64,000 nt of DNA from Candidatus Litorirhabdus singularis (GCF_026262625.1 NZ_SHNN01000001.1:1426001-1490000); one strand, 5' to 3'. Counted from the stretch's first letter, positions 27,649 to 37,497 are shown. Notes: a model not told the origin generated them from the letters alone. Translations and numbers: made by a program.

Positions 27649-28947
27649 ATGTCACCAAACGAGAATGATACCGTTAGCACGCACGGCTCCGTGGCCTCTG
27701 GCTTCGAGTCGGTCAAACAGATGTTCGCCAAGAATATGCGCACCATGGCGGAGGCGCAGGCTCAGCTTTGTGTCTATCACAAGGGCGAAAAGGTGATAGA
27801 TCTGTGGGCGGCGCCCTTACCTGTGGAAGATTTCTCTGCTGACTCCATTATTAATGTCTTCAGCAGCGGAAAAAGTTTGGAGACCATTGCCATTGCATGG
27901 TTGGTCGGCAAGGGCTTGCTGAGTTATGACGCTACTATTGCCAGCTATTGGCCGGAGTTTGCGGCGAATGGAAAATCGGAGGTTTTGGTAGCAGACCTTA
28001 TGCGGCATGAGTCAGGCCTGGCCGGGTTTAATCAGTCGCTGGAGCCTGCCTGGTTGCTTCCAGAGAACATCAAGCAAAACCAGGTTGGCAGCGTGATTGA
28101 AGCACAGCCTCAAGTATTTGCCAGTTCAGACACTGCGGCAAAAAGGGAGTATCACGCGATGACCCGTGGTTGGGTTGCCAATGAGTTGTTTCGTCGCGTT
28201 GATCCGACTGGTCGCACCATGGGTGAATTTTTGCAGGAAGAGATCAGCGCGCCGCTGCAGGCAGACGCGGTTATTGGTGTGCCCGAGGCTGAACTAGGCG
28301 GAATTGCCAAGGTCATTCCTATGGGTATTTGGGCTTACATTCGCTCCAGCTTCAGGCCCAAGCTCTTCGGACGTAAAGTGGTGCACAATATTTTTCAGGT
28401 GATCGCCAGAATAGTCCGCATGATTCCAGTAATTCGCAGGGGTTCCTTAGGTGGTGGTCCGCCGCCGTTGAAGGGGATGAGCAGTATAGGCATCTTTAAC
28501 GAGCCTGCAGTTGAAATGGGAGAGACGCCTTCTGCTAATGCGCATTGCAGCGCTCGTGGCCTGGCCAAAATTGCTGCCATGATGTCAGCCGGTGGCAGCT
28601 TCGATGGTAGGGAATACTTGAGTAGTACTGCTTGGGCCGCTTTGCATGACCAGCCAATTCGGGCCGCCATGGGCGGGTTTTTGGACACCAGTTTTACCCA
28701 GGGTGGTCTTGCCTATTTTGCAGCGTGCGGCGCAGACAGTAGTGCGATACAGCGAGATTTGAATCAGGGTAGAGAGGGCTTCTACGGCTGGATGGGTTTG
28801 GGCGGCTCGGTGTTCCAATGGCACCCTGAGCTGGATATAGGACTCGCCTTTGTGCCCACTGAGTTACACGAAATGGATTTTCTCAACGAGAGAGCCAAAG
28901 CCTATCAGGCTGAGGTGCTCAAGTGCGTGCAGGCGCTGCCCGGTTGA
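27649..28947 (+). CDS. Beta-lactamase-fold serine hydrolase (class C-like esterase)
   Basis: 432 residues from ATG at 27649 (GAGG six bases upstream; longer in-frame starts lack a ribosome site). FSSGKSLETIAI supplies the SxxK nucleophile pair Ser72/Lys75, and EYHAMTRGWV gives the catalytic tyrosine Tyr168. LMRHESGLAGF is another family block. Such proteins are esterases, carboxylesterases or peptidases of the EstB type. No signal peptide is seen. Its stop overlaps the next gene (TGATG). Confidence 0.87.
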   Translation: MSPNENDTVSTHGSVASGFESVKQMFAKNMRTMAEAQAQLCVYHKGEKVIDLWAAPLPVEDFSADSIINVFSSGKSLETIAIAWLVGKGLLSYDATIASYWPEFAANGKSEVLVADLMRHESGLAGFNQSLEPAWLLPENIKQNQVGSVIEAQPQVFASSDTAAKREYHAMTRGWVANELFRRVDPTGRTMGEFLQEEISAPLQADAVIGVPEAELGGIAKVIPMGIWAYIRSSFRPKLFGRKVVHNIFQVIARIVRMIPVIRRGSLGGGPPPLKGMSSIGIFNEPAVEMGETPSANAHCSARGLAKIAAMMSAGGSFDGREYLSSTAWAALHDQPIRAAMGGFLDTSFTQGGLAYFAACGADSSAIQRDLNQGREGFYGWMGLGGSVFQWHPELDIGLAFVPTELHEMDFLNERAKAYQAEVLKCVQALPG

Positions 28948-29723
28948 TGAGACCGTTTGCGGTAATCCCGATGGGGTGCCGTATTCTCCTGCTTCTTGCA
29001 GGGCTGCGGCTTTCCCCCGGCACCTATGCCGATAGTGAGCCAACTGATCCTGAAGTTGGCGCGCTGCGCAGCCAGCATGGTTGTGAGTTAAAGTATGAGT
29101 ACTATCAGCCGCGGAGTTTGGTGCCACTAGCGACGCTAATTCTGGCGCACGGCTTTATGCGCGACCTATCTTCACAGCGTGGCTGGGCCCAGCAATGGCT
29201 GGATTACAATATTGCCACGGTGGTGGTGAGCTTTTGCAACTCTACTGTGTTCAATGGTCATCACCAGCGCAATGCAGATGACTTGATTACGGTGCGCGAA
29301 CATCTGTCTATTGAAAGCACTGTCTACGCCGGGTTTTCTGCGGGCGGGTTGGCGTCCTATCTGGCGGCGCTGCGGGACGAAGCGGCAATAGGCTATCTCG
29401 GTTTAGATAGCGTCGATTCGGGGAAGCTCGCAATAAACGAGCCAGCTGAACTGGATGTGCCTGCGCTGTTTATGCTGGCGCCAGCCTCTTCCTGCAATGC
29501 AAGAAACAATATCATGCCAACGATTGAGCGGCACGGTTATGCCATTGAGGTTTACCCCAACGCCAGGCACTGTCATTTCGAATCACCCTTTGACCCGCGC
29601 TGCGGCTGGATCTGTGGCAAGAGCAAGGCTGACGTAGTGGCCGTGCAGACCCAAATTTTCGATAGCGCCACCGCCTGGATTCTCGCTACTGTTGAGGCAG
29701 AGCGGCGAACCTTCAACCAATAG
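28947..29723 (+). CDS. Secreted alpha/beta-hydrolase-like protein
   Basis: 258 residues from ATG at 28947, sharing one base with the previous stop. The N-terminus has a signal-like hydrophobic stretch (about residues 11-28). LILAHGFMRD is the oxyanion region, VYAGFSAGGLASYL the nucleophile elbow (Ser131), and NARHCHFESP probably carries the catalytic histidine. It is likely an exported esterase or dienelactone-hydrolase relative. Translational coupling to the serine hydrolase suggests a shared substrate. Confidence 0.78.
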   Translation: MRPFAVIPMGCRILLLLAGLRLSPGTYADSEPTDPEVGALRSQHGCELKYEYYQPRSLVPLATLILAHGFMRDLSSQRGWAQQWLDYNIATVVVSFCNSTVFNGHHQRNADDLITVREHLSIESTVYAGFSAGGLASYLAALRDEAAIGYLGLDSVDSGKLAINEPAELDVPALFMLAPASSCNARNNIMPTIERHGYAIEVYPNARHCHFESPFDPRCGWICGKSKADVVAVQTQIFDSATAWILATVEAERRTFNQ

Positions 29724-29734
29724 GAGCACACCGA

Positions 29735-30268
29735 ATGGAAGAGCAAATGCTTAAGCAGCTTCAGGAGTTACTGGACGAGAGAGCCTGCGAAGCTGTGTTG
29801 ATGCGCTATGGTCGCACCCTGGACTGGCTGGATCAGACTGGTCAGGAGCAATGCTTCTGGCCAGACGCGGAAATCGATTATGGTTTCTTCAAGGGCAGCG
29901 GTGAAGAGTGGGTGCCTGTGGTGATGGCAGTTGAGGCTGCTTCCGAACGGCGCTGGCATATTTGTACCGGGGTCACAGTGCAGGTGCAGGGTACAAACGC
30001 CAAAAGTGAATGTTACGGGCTGACAGTGGCAGCTGCAAAAGATGACACGGGTGTTCTGGTAGACACTGTATTTGGCGGCCGTTATCTGGATGAACTGGAG
30101 AAGCGTGACGGCGAATGGCGTATATCCCGGCGCACCTATATCGCCGATTGGACGCAGAGTTTTCCCAATGGTTTGGAGGCATTATCTGCCAGCGGCCTGG
30201 ATCTAAACTTCCTAAAAATTCTGCAGCCTGGGCACGAGGCTTACCGGCCTTTGGATGGCACCGCCTAA
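29735..30268 (+). CDS. NTF2-like / SnoaL-domain protein
   Basis: 177 residues. MRYGRTLDWLDQTGQEQCFW, then AEIDYGFFKG and WRISRRTYIADW, fit the SnoaL_4 type of NTF2 fold, common among small-molecule isomerases and ring-hydroxylation accessory proteins in steroid or aromatic catabolism. AGGAG precedes ATG 29735. It is the third gene of a probable operon with the two hydrolases upstream. Confidence 0.78.
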   Translation: MEEQMLKQLQELLDERACEAVLMRYGRTLDWLDQTGQEQCFWPDAEIDYGFFKGSGEEWVPVVMAVEAASERRWHICTGVTVQVQGTNAKSECYGLTVAAAKDDTGVLVDTVFGGRYLDELEKRDGEWRISRRTYIADWTQSFPNGLEALSASGLDLNFLKILQPGHEAYRPLDGTA

Positions 30269-30269
30269 G

Positions 30270-31115
30270 CTACGCTGTCTTGACTCCGGTGTAGGTTGCC
30301 GTCGATGCCAACGCAGAAATTCTGTGCATCAGCCGGCGTCCTTCGTAATCACCTACGGCGTAGTGTTGCACGGCCTCCTGATCCCAGATCAGCAGGTCGC
30401 CCACTTGCCAGTGATGACGAAACGCGAATTCTGGTTTCTGCATATGGGCGAATAGAAGCTCCTGAATGTAGCGCGCCTCCAGCGGCGGCAGGCCTTCGAC
30501 AAAGCGTGTGTAGGTTGGGTTTACCGTCAGCCATTTGCGCCCAGTGACGCGATGGCTGCGCACAATGGGATGCGAATGCAGTAGGCCTTTGGCCAAAGCG
30601 TCAGCCACTAACTCGGCCAGCGGAATACCACTGCGCCAGCCAAGCTCGTAAAGATGTCCGTAGTCATGCATTGCCGTGAGGTCGGCAAGCAGTGCTTTCA
30701 TTTTTTCCGATAGCTCTGAGTATGCAGCGGCAGTACTGCGAAACGCGGTATCGCCACCGTGGTCCGGGAGGATTTTTGCATGCAGTAAGTTCACTAACGG
30801 GGGATGCTCGAGAAAAGTCTCATCGGCATGCCAGGAATCTGCGCGGTCGCCATTGTCGGAGTCGATAACAGTGATGAACGGGTGTTCCGGGTCTACAGAG
30901 AACTGGTCGGTGGCCTGATGCTCCAGTTCACCAAAGCAACTGGCAATTTGACGATGCTGCTCAGAACTCATATTAGTCGCAGACAGGCTGACGACCTGGT
31001 GTTCGTAAAGTGTCTGCGTTATAAAATTCAGTGTTTCCTGACTCAGCTCTGTGCTGAAATCAATGCCTTCTATTCTGGCGCCCAGGTTGCCGCCAATACG
31101 CTTCACAGTGTTCAT
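30270..31115 (-). CDS. TauD/TfdA-family Fe(II)/2-oxoglutarate dioxygenase
   Basis: 281 residues. SWHADETF gives the iron ligands His96 and Asp98, the distal histidine is His251 (AVQHYA), and RRLMHR (260-265) provides the 2-oxoglutarate arginine. TauD family members hydroxylate and cleave sulfonates, aryloxyacids or similar acids. Substrate unknown. It converges with the NTF2-like gene, the stop codons being one base apart, and is divergent from the LLM gene. Confidence 0.88.
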   Translation of the reverse strand: MNTVKRIGGNLGARIEGIDFSTELSQETLNFITQTLYEHQVVSLSATNMSSEQHRQIASCFGELEHQATDQFSVDPEHPFITVIDSDNGDRADSWHADETFLEHPPLVNLLHAKILPDHGGDTAFRSTAAAYSELSEKMKALLADLTAMHDYGHLYELGWRSGIPLAELVADALAKGLLHSHPIVRSHRVTGRKWLTVNPTYTRFVEGLPPLEARYIQELLFAHMQKPEFAFRHHWQVGDLLIWDQEAVQHYAVGDYEGRRLMHRISALASTATYTGVKTA

Positions 31116-31263
31116 AGTTGCTGCCTTATTGTTGATGCCTTTTAGATTAGCACCGCCAGAGACAGTTGCTCAACCGGAAAGCGTTGCTGCTCAAAACACC
31201 TAGATGTTTCAGTCACATCCGATTATTCTCATTGGCCATATTTATAATAATACGGAGATACCA

Positions 31264-32130
31264 ATGAAATTTGGACTGGCCTTTGCAAGCAGTGTTACCC
31301 ACGACCCCGTCGAATCCCTGGAACTTGTCAGGTGTGCTGAAAGGATTGGCTTTGAATCTGCGTGGGGTGGTGAGCATGTGATTATTCCGGCACAGATTGA
31401 TTCGCCGTATCCCTATACCGAGGACGGAAAAATTCCTATGGAGCCGGATATGCCGGTTCCTGATCCTTTGATTTGGTTGGCCTATGTTGCAGCCGCAGCG
31501 CCTACGCTGCGTCTGGGTACCTGTATTTTGATTCTTCCTCAACGCAATCCGCTGGTGCTTGCCAAGGAGTTATCGACACTTGACCAATTGTCCGGTGGTC
31601 GCGTGGAGTTAGGTATCGGCGTTGGCTGGATGCGCGAAGAGTTCGATGCTCTGAGCATCCCCTGGGCAGCCCGTGGCCGCCGCAACGATGAATACATAGC
31701 CGCCATGCGGGCATTATGGTCCGGGCCGGAAGTGGAGTATCACGGAGAGTTTGTTGATTTCGACAAGGTGACCAGTTCGCCTAGACCTGTTAACGGCAAT
31801 ATTCCTATTATTGTCGGTGGTGATACGGAGCGGGCGATTAACCGCGCTGGAACGCTTGCAGATGGTTATTTCCCTGGATCTACCGACCCCGAGAAGCTGG
31901 CAGGTCTTATCAAGGCTCTGCACGCGAAAGCTGAAGAGAAGGGCCGCAACCCGCAGGATATTGAAGTCAGCGCCATTTTTGGTGAACAAATGGCTGATCC
32001 GAAGCGCGGCGTTGAGCAGATGGCAGCAATGGGTGTCGGCCGCCTCATGGTACCGGCCTTCTTTTTTGCTGGCCCCGGCGGACTTGATCGTCTGGAAGAG
32101 TTCGGAGAGTCCGTTATAAAAGGGAGCTAA
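31264..32130 (+). CDS. LLM-class flavin/F420-dependent oxidoreductase
   Basis: 288 residues from ATG at 31264 (GGAG upstream). Luciferase-like monooxygenase blocks: ESLELVRCAERIGFESAW, LRLGTCILILPQRNPLVLAK, LDQLSGGRVELGIGVGW and PIIVGGDTERAINRAG. This matches the subgroup annotated as F420-dependent in actinobacteria; an FMN-dependent activity is equally possible here. It lies in the catabolic island between two TauD-type dioxygenases and its last 17 bases overlap the end of the next gene on the opposite strand. Confidence 0.87.
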   Translation: MKFGLAFASSVTHDPVESLELVRCAERIGFESAWGGEHVIIPAQIDSPYPYTEDGKIPMEPDMPVPDPLIWLAYVAAAAPTLRLGTCILILPQRNPLVLAKELSTLDQLSGGRVELGIGVGWMREEFDALSIPWAARGRRNDEYIAAMRALWSGPEVEYHGEFVDFDKVTSSPRPVNGNIPIIVGGDTERAINRAGTLADGYFPGSTDPEKLAGLIKALHAKAEEKGRNPQDIEVSAIFGEQMADPKRGVEQMAAMGVGRLMVPAFFFAGPGGLDRLEEFGESVIKGS

Positions 32131-32956
32131 CACTTGCCAACGGCGAGCCAGCCAGAGTGATGCGATGCATTAGTCTGGCCTCTCCGTGGTAGTCGTTATT
32201 CGCCAGATGCCAGGTACTTCGATTATCCCAGAACGCCACTGAACCTGGCTGCCAATTAAAGCTGCAGGTATATTTGGGATGTTCGGTATGTTGGTATAGG
32301 TAATCCAGCAGTGGCCTGCTTTCCTCCGGCGTCCAACCCTCAAAGTGGATGGTATGCACCGGATTCACGTACAGGGCCTTTTTGCCGCTGTCAGGGTGGC
32401 TGATTACCACTGGATGAGTTGCGTTGCCGACTCGGTCTGTGCCACCTAAGGTATCGGCAATATCGGATTTGGAAAACAGGCCATCTTTACCGTAAATATG
32501 CACGTTGGAATGCACCGCGCGTAAAGACTCTAGTGTTTTCTTTAAACCGTCGGACAAGTCCTGATAAGCGGCATACATATTGGCAAACTGGGTGTTGCCG
32601 CCCTTGCTGGGCAGGTTGCGCGCGACCAAAATTGATCCCAGGGCGGGTTCTTCGTCATAAGAATGATCTGTATGCCAGGCGCCACCGATATTGGTTTCAT
32701 GTTTCTCGCTCTTGCTGACAGTGGCAATACTTGGAAAGTTTTCCACGGGCTTGAAAAACTTATTGAGTACTATTTCTCCAAATCTTCGGGCAAAGCGTTC
32801 ATGCTCCTGCGGTGGCAAGTCTTGCTCTCTGAAAAATAGTAAGCCGTGCTCGGCCAGCAGTTCGCGCAGCGATTCAATGTCAGCATCACTGGTTTCTGAG
32901 AGCTGAATGCCGCTCAAAACAGCACCACAGTTTTCTGAAAAGGGTGTAACTTTCAT
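32114..32956 (-). CDS. TauD/TfdA-family Fe(II)/2-oxoglutarate dioxygenase
   Basis: 280 residues. AWHTDHSYDEEP has the ligands His95 and Asp97; STWHLANNDYHGEARLMHR holds the distal His250 and the 2-oxoglutarate arginine. Similar in length to, but clearly different from, the gene at 30270. The 3' end overlaps the LLM gene by 17 bases (convergent). Substrate unknown. Confidence 0.88.
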   Translation of the reverse strand: MKVTPFSENCGAVLSGIQLSETSDADIESLRELLAEHGLLFFREQDLPPQEHERFARRFGEIVLNKFFKPVENFPSIATVSKSEKHETNIGGAWHTDHSYDEEPALGSILVARNLPSKGGNTQFANMYAAYQDLSDGLKKTLESLRAVHSNVHIYGKDGLFSKSDIADTLGGTDRVGNATHPVVISHPDSGKKALYVNPVHTIHFEGWTPEESRPLLDYLYQHTEHPKYTCSFNWQPGSVAFWDNRSTWHLANNDYHGEARLMHRITLAGSPLASVSSLL

Positions 32957-33219
32957 GACCGTCTACCTTGTTGTTGTAAGTACTCTGTAGCGGCTGCATA
33001 CCGGCGCACATAGCGCGGAGCAGATCTTACTACTATCCAGCTGCGGAAATTAGTGGAATTTTGTCTGCCGGACTTGGTGGCGTTTTATCAGGCACCTCGA
33101 TTTAGGGCATGATCCTGCGGCTGTATAATTGTTACCATCGAACAATCTTGGTAAAACTCTACTAAACTTTAGATGTTTCTACTATCCTCACGCCGTCGAC
33201 GGCACTCTCGGAGAAGGTT

Positions 33220-33678
33220 ATGGCAGCAATTGATCAGGTGTTGAAATTCGCAGCAGGATTCGAAGAGACTTACATCGACGACAACTGGGAGCGACTGCTG
33301 CCCTTCTTTACTGAAAATGCGAAATACACGGTGGTGGGCGGCCCCATGGCATGCGAGATTGAAGGTCGCTCCGCAATATTGGCAGGGCTAAAAAAGTCGC
33401 TGGATGGGCTCGATAGGCGTTTTAGCGAGCGCCGCATTGAGGTAACCGGTGGTCCAGAAATTTTGCATCTTGATGCGGGTGAAAAGGTGATGCTGAACTG
33501 GGAGGCAAGCTATGAGTTGGCGGGTTTGGATTGCCCGGTGCTACCGGGGAGCTCTGTTATAACCGTAGTGGATGGGCTCATCACACACCTACAAGATGAG
33601 TACGATGATGTGGAGGTAGAACCCTTCGCTAAGTGGCTAGCCGAGAATGGCGCGGACTTTGACGGACGCTATGTTTAA
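33220..33678 (+). CDS. NTF2-like / SnoaL-fold protein
   Basis: 152 residues preceded by GGAGAAGG. EETYIDDNWERLLPFFTENA and a late acidic segment (DEYDDVEVEPFAKWL) match SnoaL-like polyketide-cyclase/isomerase folds. Members of this fold often act as isomerases, but no catalytic residues can be assigned. It converges with the P450 gene. Confidence 0.72.
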   Translation: MAAIDQVLKFAAGFEETYIDDNWERLLPFFTENAKYTVVGGPMACEIEGRSAILAGLKKSLDGLDRRFSERRIEVTGGPEILHLDAGEKVMLNWEASYELAGLDCPVLPGSSVITVVDGLITHLQDEYDDVEVEPFAKWLAENGADFDGRYV

Positions 33679-33717
33679 GCGCTGCAAACGAGAGAGTAAC
33701 CAAGCATCAAAAAGCAG

Positions 33718-34872
33718 CTAAGCTCTGATCTTTAGCGCGGCATAACCGCGTGCCCAGTGCGACAGGCGCCAGCGCGACTCTATGATTTCATAGTCCGGGT
33801 AGCGTTCCAGCAGCTTTGTAAAATAGGCACGCGCTTCAAGTCGGGCGATGTGCTGGCCGATGCATTTATGCAGGCCAAACCCCAGTCCCAGCTGATCTTT
33901 GTTTGAACGCTCAATATCAAACTGCTCTGGCTTAGGGTAGTGAGAGGGGTCGTGGTTGGCCGCCGCAAAAACCAGACTAATCTCTGATCCGCTGGGTACC
34001 ACCGTACCGTGCAGCTCAAGGTCTTGGGTCAAGCGCCGCGGGAGGCCTTGCACGGGTGGTTCTACCCGCAGAACTTCTTCAATCGCGCCATCAAGTAAAG
34101 TCGGTTGCGTAATCAATTTCCTGCGTTGCTCAGGAAAGCGTGCCAGCAACCCCGTGCCATTGCCCAGCAAGTTGATGGTGGTATCTACCCCGGCGAAGCC
34201 AAGGCAGTTGGCGAAAATCCGCGTTTCCTCAGGAGTCAGCGCTCCCTCAGCTTCGCGGCCGACCAGCCAGCTAAGGTGATCGTCGCCGGGTTCGCTGCGC
34301 TTCTGTTCCAGCACCTGCTCTATCATGGCGGCAAAATCGTCTAGCACTTTCAAGGCCACTTCTGGCGTTGCTTGCTCGTTGCTATCGGGGTCTGTGCCCA
34401 TAAGGATTTCGCCGATCTCGTACCATTGGTCGGCCTGGGATTCAGGGAAGCCCAAGAAGCGCGTCATAAACAACTGAGGCAGGCGTAGGATGACCTTCTT
34501 GTAGATATCGATCTCACCGGTGGCCGGTAGGTCGGCGAATAACTCATCGACGATCGAGTTGACGAGCGGGGTCAGTTTTTCGACCACACCGCGTGAGAAC
34601 TCCGGGATGATTTCTTTGCGTATGGTGTTATGCAGTTCGCCATCGGTGGTGGCCAGTGAAGGAATATAGCTGTGGCCGGTTTCTGCGTTGAGTGTGCCTT
34701 CGGGGTGGCGCAATAAACCCCGCACATCGTCGTAGCGGGTGATCATCCAGATATTTCTGTTGGCATCAAAATATACCGGGTGCTGATCGCGGAGAGTCGT
34801 ATAGCGATGGTAGATATTGTTGTGATAGTCCGCAGATTGAACATCGACGATGGCGTTCATGGTATGACTCAT
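33718..34872 (-). CDS. Cytochrome P450, class I bacterial type
   Basis: 384 residues. The heme-ligand motif FGLHKCIGQHIARLE puts Cys337 at the iron, GFAGVDTT (225-232) is the oxygen-activating I-helix and EVLR (266-269) the ExxR motif. No membrane anchor, so soluble and dependent on a ferredoxin system that is not encoded nearby. It probably hydroxylates a terpenoid, steroid or fatty-acid-like molecule given the neighbourhood. ATG at 34872 is the earliest start; ATG at 34860 is a possible alternative and no strong ribosome site distinguishes them. Confidence 0.93.
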   Translation of the reverse strand: MSHTMNAIVDVQSADYHNNIYHRYTTLRDQHPVYFDANRNIWMITRYDDVRGLLRHPEGTLNAETGHSYIPSLATTDGELHNTIRKEIIPEFSRGVVEKLTPLVNSIVDELFADLPATGEIDIYKKVILRLPQLFMTRFLGFPESQADQWYEIGEILMGTDPDSNEQATPEVALKVLDDFAAMIEQVLEQKRSEPGDDHLSWLVGREAEGALTPEETRIFANCLGFAGVDTTINLLGNGTGLLARFPEQRRKLITQPTLLDGAIEEVLRVEPPVQGLPRRLTQDLELHGTVVPSGSEISLVFAAANHDPSHYPKPEQFDIERSNKDQLGLGFGLHKCIGQHIARLEARAYFTKLLERYPDYEIIESRWRLSHWARGYAALKIRA

Positions 34873-35186
34873 TCAGAGGATGAATAAGGTACATGGTAAT
34901 CTTATCGCGGTTTCGATCAAGCCCTTAGTTATTGTTCAGTAACCGTAGCTGAGTCCTGTGTATTTTTATAGGCTCGAGAAGATCCCCGGCGGCGTCCAGA
35001 ATGCGCGGCTTGGCCGGGCTGATGATGGCGCCGGCCTGTGTTTAATGATTGATGCCTCTGGTGCAGTTTATTAGGTTGCCCTGCTTGCATATTGCGGGCG
35101 TCTTTTGTTGAATGCGGCTACGGTATGCGCCGCAAGGTGAGCCTGCTTACAGGCTTTGCGCCATTGATGATCTAGAGAGAAGCAGT
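34873..35186. other. Divergent intergenic region between P450 and monooxygenase genes
   Basis: About 314 bases. A frame upstream of 35187 remains open but has no ribosome site and no homologue-like sequence. I see no clear operator or hairpin; it must carry divergent promoters. Confidence 0.4.
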
Positions 35187-36644
35187 ATGTCTGACAGCAA
35201 TACATTACGAATCGCTATTATTGGGGCTGGACCAGCGGGTATAGCCACCGGTCGCGAATTGATTCAGAAAGGCTTCAACGAATTCACTATATTCGATGCC
35301 CTGGATGCACCCGGCGGCACTTGGCGTCTGCATACATACCCAGGTCTGGCATGCGACGTCTGGGCACACTCTTATACGTTCTCCTATGCGCCCAATCCGG
35401 ATTGGACAGCCAGCTTCGTCGATCAGCCAGAAATTCAGGCTTATCTGGCTCGTTGCGCCAGCGAGTTTGGGCTCGACCCGCATATCACTTTGAATACTCG
35501 TATTGCCAGCGCCCACTACCAGGAGGGTGGTACCTGGCTGGTGCAAACCAGCACCGGCGAGAGTCACGAGTTTGATGTGGTGATTAATGCAATGGGTAAC
35601 CAGCACACGCCGCTGTTCCCCAATGTTGAGGGTATGGATAGCTTTCAGGGCGACAGTTTTCACGGTACCCGTTGGAATCATGATGTGGATCTGGCGGGTA
35701 AAAAGGTGGTGTTAGTGGGCTCGGCCGCCAGTGCCGTGCAAATTGTTCCCGAGGTAGCCAAGATTGCCGGTCACCTGACTGTACTGCAGCGTTCGGCCAA
35801 CTGGATTATGCCGCGAGGCAAGAAACCCTATTCCCCAAGGCAGCGTGAACTGGCGCGCCGTTTCCCCGCCATTATCAGCCTGACGCGCTGGTGGCAGCGC
35901 TTACTGATGGGTCAGGTCGAACACGCGGTGACCATAGGTCACAAACGCATGGGGCAATTTGAAGATATGGTGCGAAAATTTATCGGGCGTACCATCAGCG
36001 ACCCTAAAATGCAGGAGGAGCTGGTTCCTGATACACACTATGGTTGCCAGCGCGGTCTGGTGTCTGATGACTTCTATCCGGCCCTGACACGAGACAATGT
36101 CGAATTGGTAGCATCCGGTTTGCAGCAGGTTACACCCACGGGCGTTGTAACAGCAGATGGACATAGTATTGACGCTGATGTGATTATCTACTGCACCGGC
36201 TACCGCATTATGGATTTTGATCGCATCGATGTTGTGGGTGCCAATGGCAAGGTATTGGCTGAGGTTATGGCGGACGACCCCAGGGCGCATAAGGGTATCG
36301 CGGTACCTGATTTTCCCAACTACTTCTTTGCGGTCGGACCCAACGGCCTGGTACTCAATGTGTCGTACTTTATTACGGCGGAAAAGAACGTTGAAACCAT
36401 TGTCCGCCTATTGGACCAGATGCGTGAAGCAGGTCATCACACCCTGGGTGTGAAGCAGGACGTGTTTGATGAATACAATAGCTGGATGAATGAGCGCTTC
36501 GCGCGTTTTTCATGGGGCTCTAGTGATTGCCACAGTTACTATCGCAACGCCGCCGGCCATGCGCCGTTTCTTTTCCCCGGAAATTTCAAGGAATACCGAC
36601 GCCTGCATGAAGCTAGTGGGCTCGCTGAATATGACGTGAGTTAG
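35187..36644 (+). CDS. Flavin-containing monooxygenase, Baeyer-Villiger type
   Basis: 485 residues from ATG at 35187 (AGAGAG upstream). FAD loop GAGPAG at residues 13-18, second nucleotide loop VGSAASAVQ, and FQGDSFHGTRWN (153-164), which fits the Baeyer-Villiger fingerprint FxGxxxHxxxW except for the residue after W. It uses NADPH and oxygen to insert oxygen next to a ketone. With the P450, SDR and decarboxylase-like genes it suggests ketone ring or chain cleavage. It is followed by the SDR gene after 20 bases. Confidence 0.87.
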   Translation: MSDSNTLRIAIIGAGPAGIATGRELIQKGFNEFTIFDALDAPGGTWRLHTYPGLACDVWAHSYTFSYAPNPDWTASFVDQPEIQAYLARCASEFGLDPHITLNTRIASAHYQEGGTWLVQTSTGESHEFDVVINAMGNQHTPLFPNVEGMDSFQGDSFHGTRWNHDVDLAGKKVVLVGSAASAVQIVPEVAKIAGHLTVLQRSANWIMPRGKKPYSPRQRELARRFPAIISLTRWWQRLLMGQVEHAVTIGHKRMGQFEDMVRKFIGRTISDPKMQEELVPDTHYGCQRGLVSDDFYPALTRDNVELVASGLQQVTPTGVVTADGHSIDADVIIYCTGYRIMDFDRIDVVGANGKVLAEVMADDPRAHKGIAVPDFPNYFFAVGPNGLVLNVSYFITAEKNVETIVRLLDQMREAGHHTLGVKQDVFDEYNSWMNERFARFSWGSSDCHSYYRNAAGHAPFLFPGNFKEYRRLHEASGLAEYDVS

Positions 36645-36664
36645 GTACTTGAGTGAGGCGAAGT

Positions 36665-37462
36665 GTGCGCAGCCTGACTAATAAGATAGTAGTGATCACG
36701 GGGGCGGCCAGCGGTATCGGGCAGTCTCTGGCGCGGGCTATGGCAGCCCGGGGCGCTGTGCTGGCGTTGGTAGATATTGATGAGCTCGCACTCGAAGCCC
36801 TGTGTGCCGAACTGGCGGATGCCGGTAATACCGTTTCATCATATGTCATCGATGTTAGTAACCGCAGCGCCATGGAGCAGTTGCCGGGGGACGTGGTCAC
36901 TGCGCATGGCGCTGTCGACATACTTATCAACAACGCCGGTGTGAGTGTTGGGGCAATGTTTGACGACCACTCTATTGAAGACGCGGAGTGGTTATTAGAT
37001 ATAAACCTCAAAGGTGTTATCTATGGTTGTAAGTTTTTTCTGCCCCACCTCAAGCAATCTCCAGAGGCAAACATTGTCAATATCTCCAGTATGTTCGGTT
37101 TATTTAGCATGCCGGGACAGGCTATGTACTCGGCATCCAAAGCCGGTGTTCGTGGCTTCACCGAGGCATTGTGGACTGAACTGTCGAATACCTCGGTAAG
37201 AGTCATGACGGTGCATCCGGGGACGATACGCAGCAACGTTATACGATCTTCACGCATGTTGGACCCCCAGGCCCAGTTGAAGGCGGTGCAGCTGCAGGAG
37301 AAGTTCGGGATGTCTACTGATAAGGCGGCGGAGAAAATTGTGCGCGCCATAGAGAAGAATAAGTTACGCGTTTTGGTAGGTGCCGACGCGCATATCGCTG
37401 AGTTTTTAAAACGACTATTTCCAGTTTCACTGCAGCGCCTGGTTGGCATGTTCTTTGATTGA
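36665..37462 (+). CDS. SDR family oxidoreductase
   Basis: 265 residues from GTG at 36665, selected because GAGG lies six bases before it; GTG at 36653 is in frame but poorly placed. VITGAASGIGQSLARAMAARG is the cofactor motif, NNAGVSVG the structural motif, NISSMFG the serine and YSASKAGV the Tyr/Lys pair. It likely oxidises a hydroxyl to the ketone used by the adjacent monooxygenase. Confidence 0.9.
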   Translation: MRSLTNKIVVITGAASGIGQSLARAMAARGAVLALVDIDELALEALCAELADAGNTVSSYVIDVSNRSAMEQLPGDVVTAHGAVDILINNAGVSVGAMFDDHSIEDAEWLLDINLKGVIYGCKFFLPHLKQSPEANIVNISSMFGLFSMPGQAMYSASKAGVRGFTEALWTELSNTSVRVMTVHPGTIRSNVIRSSRMLDPQAQLKAVQLQEKFGMSTDKAAEKIVRAIEKNKLRVLVGADAHIAEFLKRLFPVSLQRLVGMFFD

Positions 37463-37497
37463 TTATAATGAGAGTTGTCTTATTGAGGGACTAAGAA

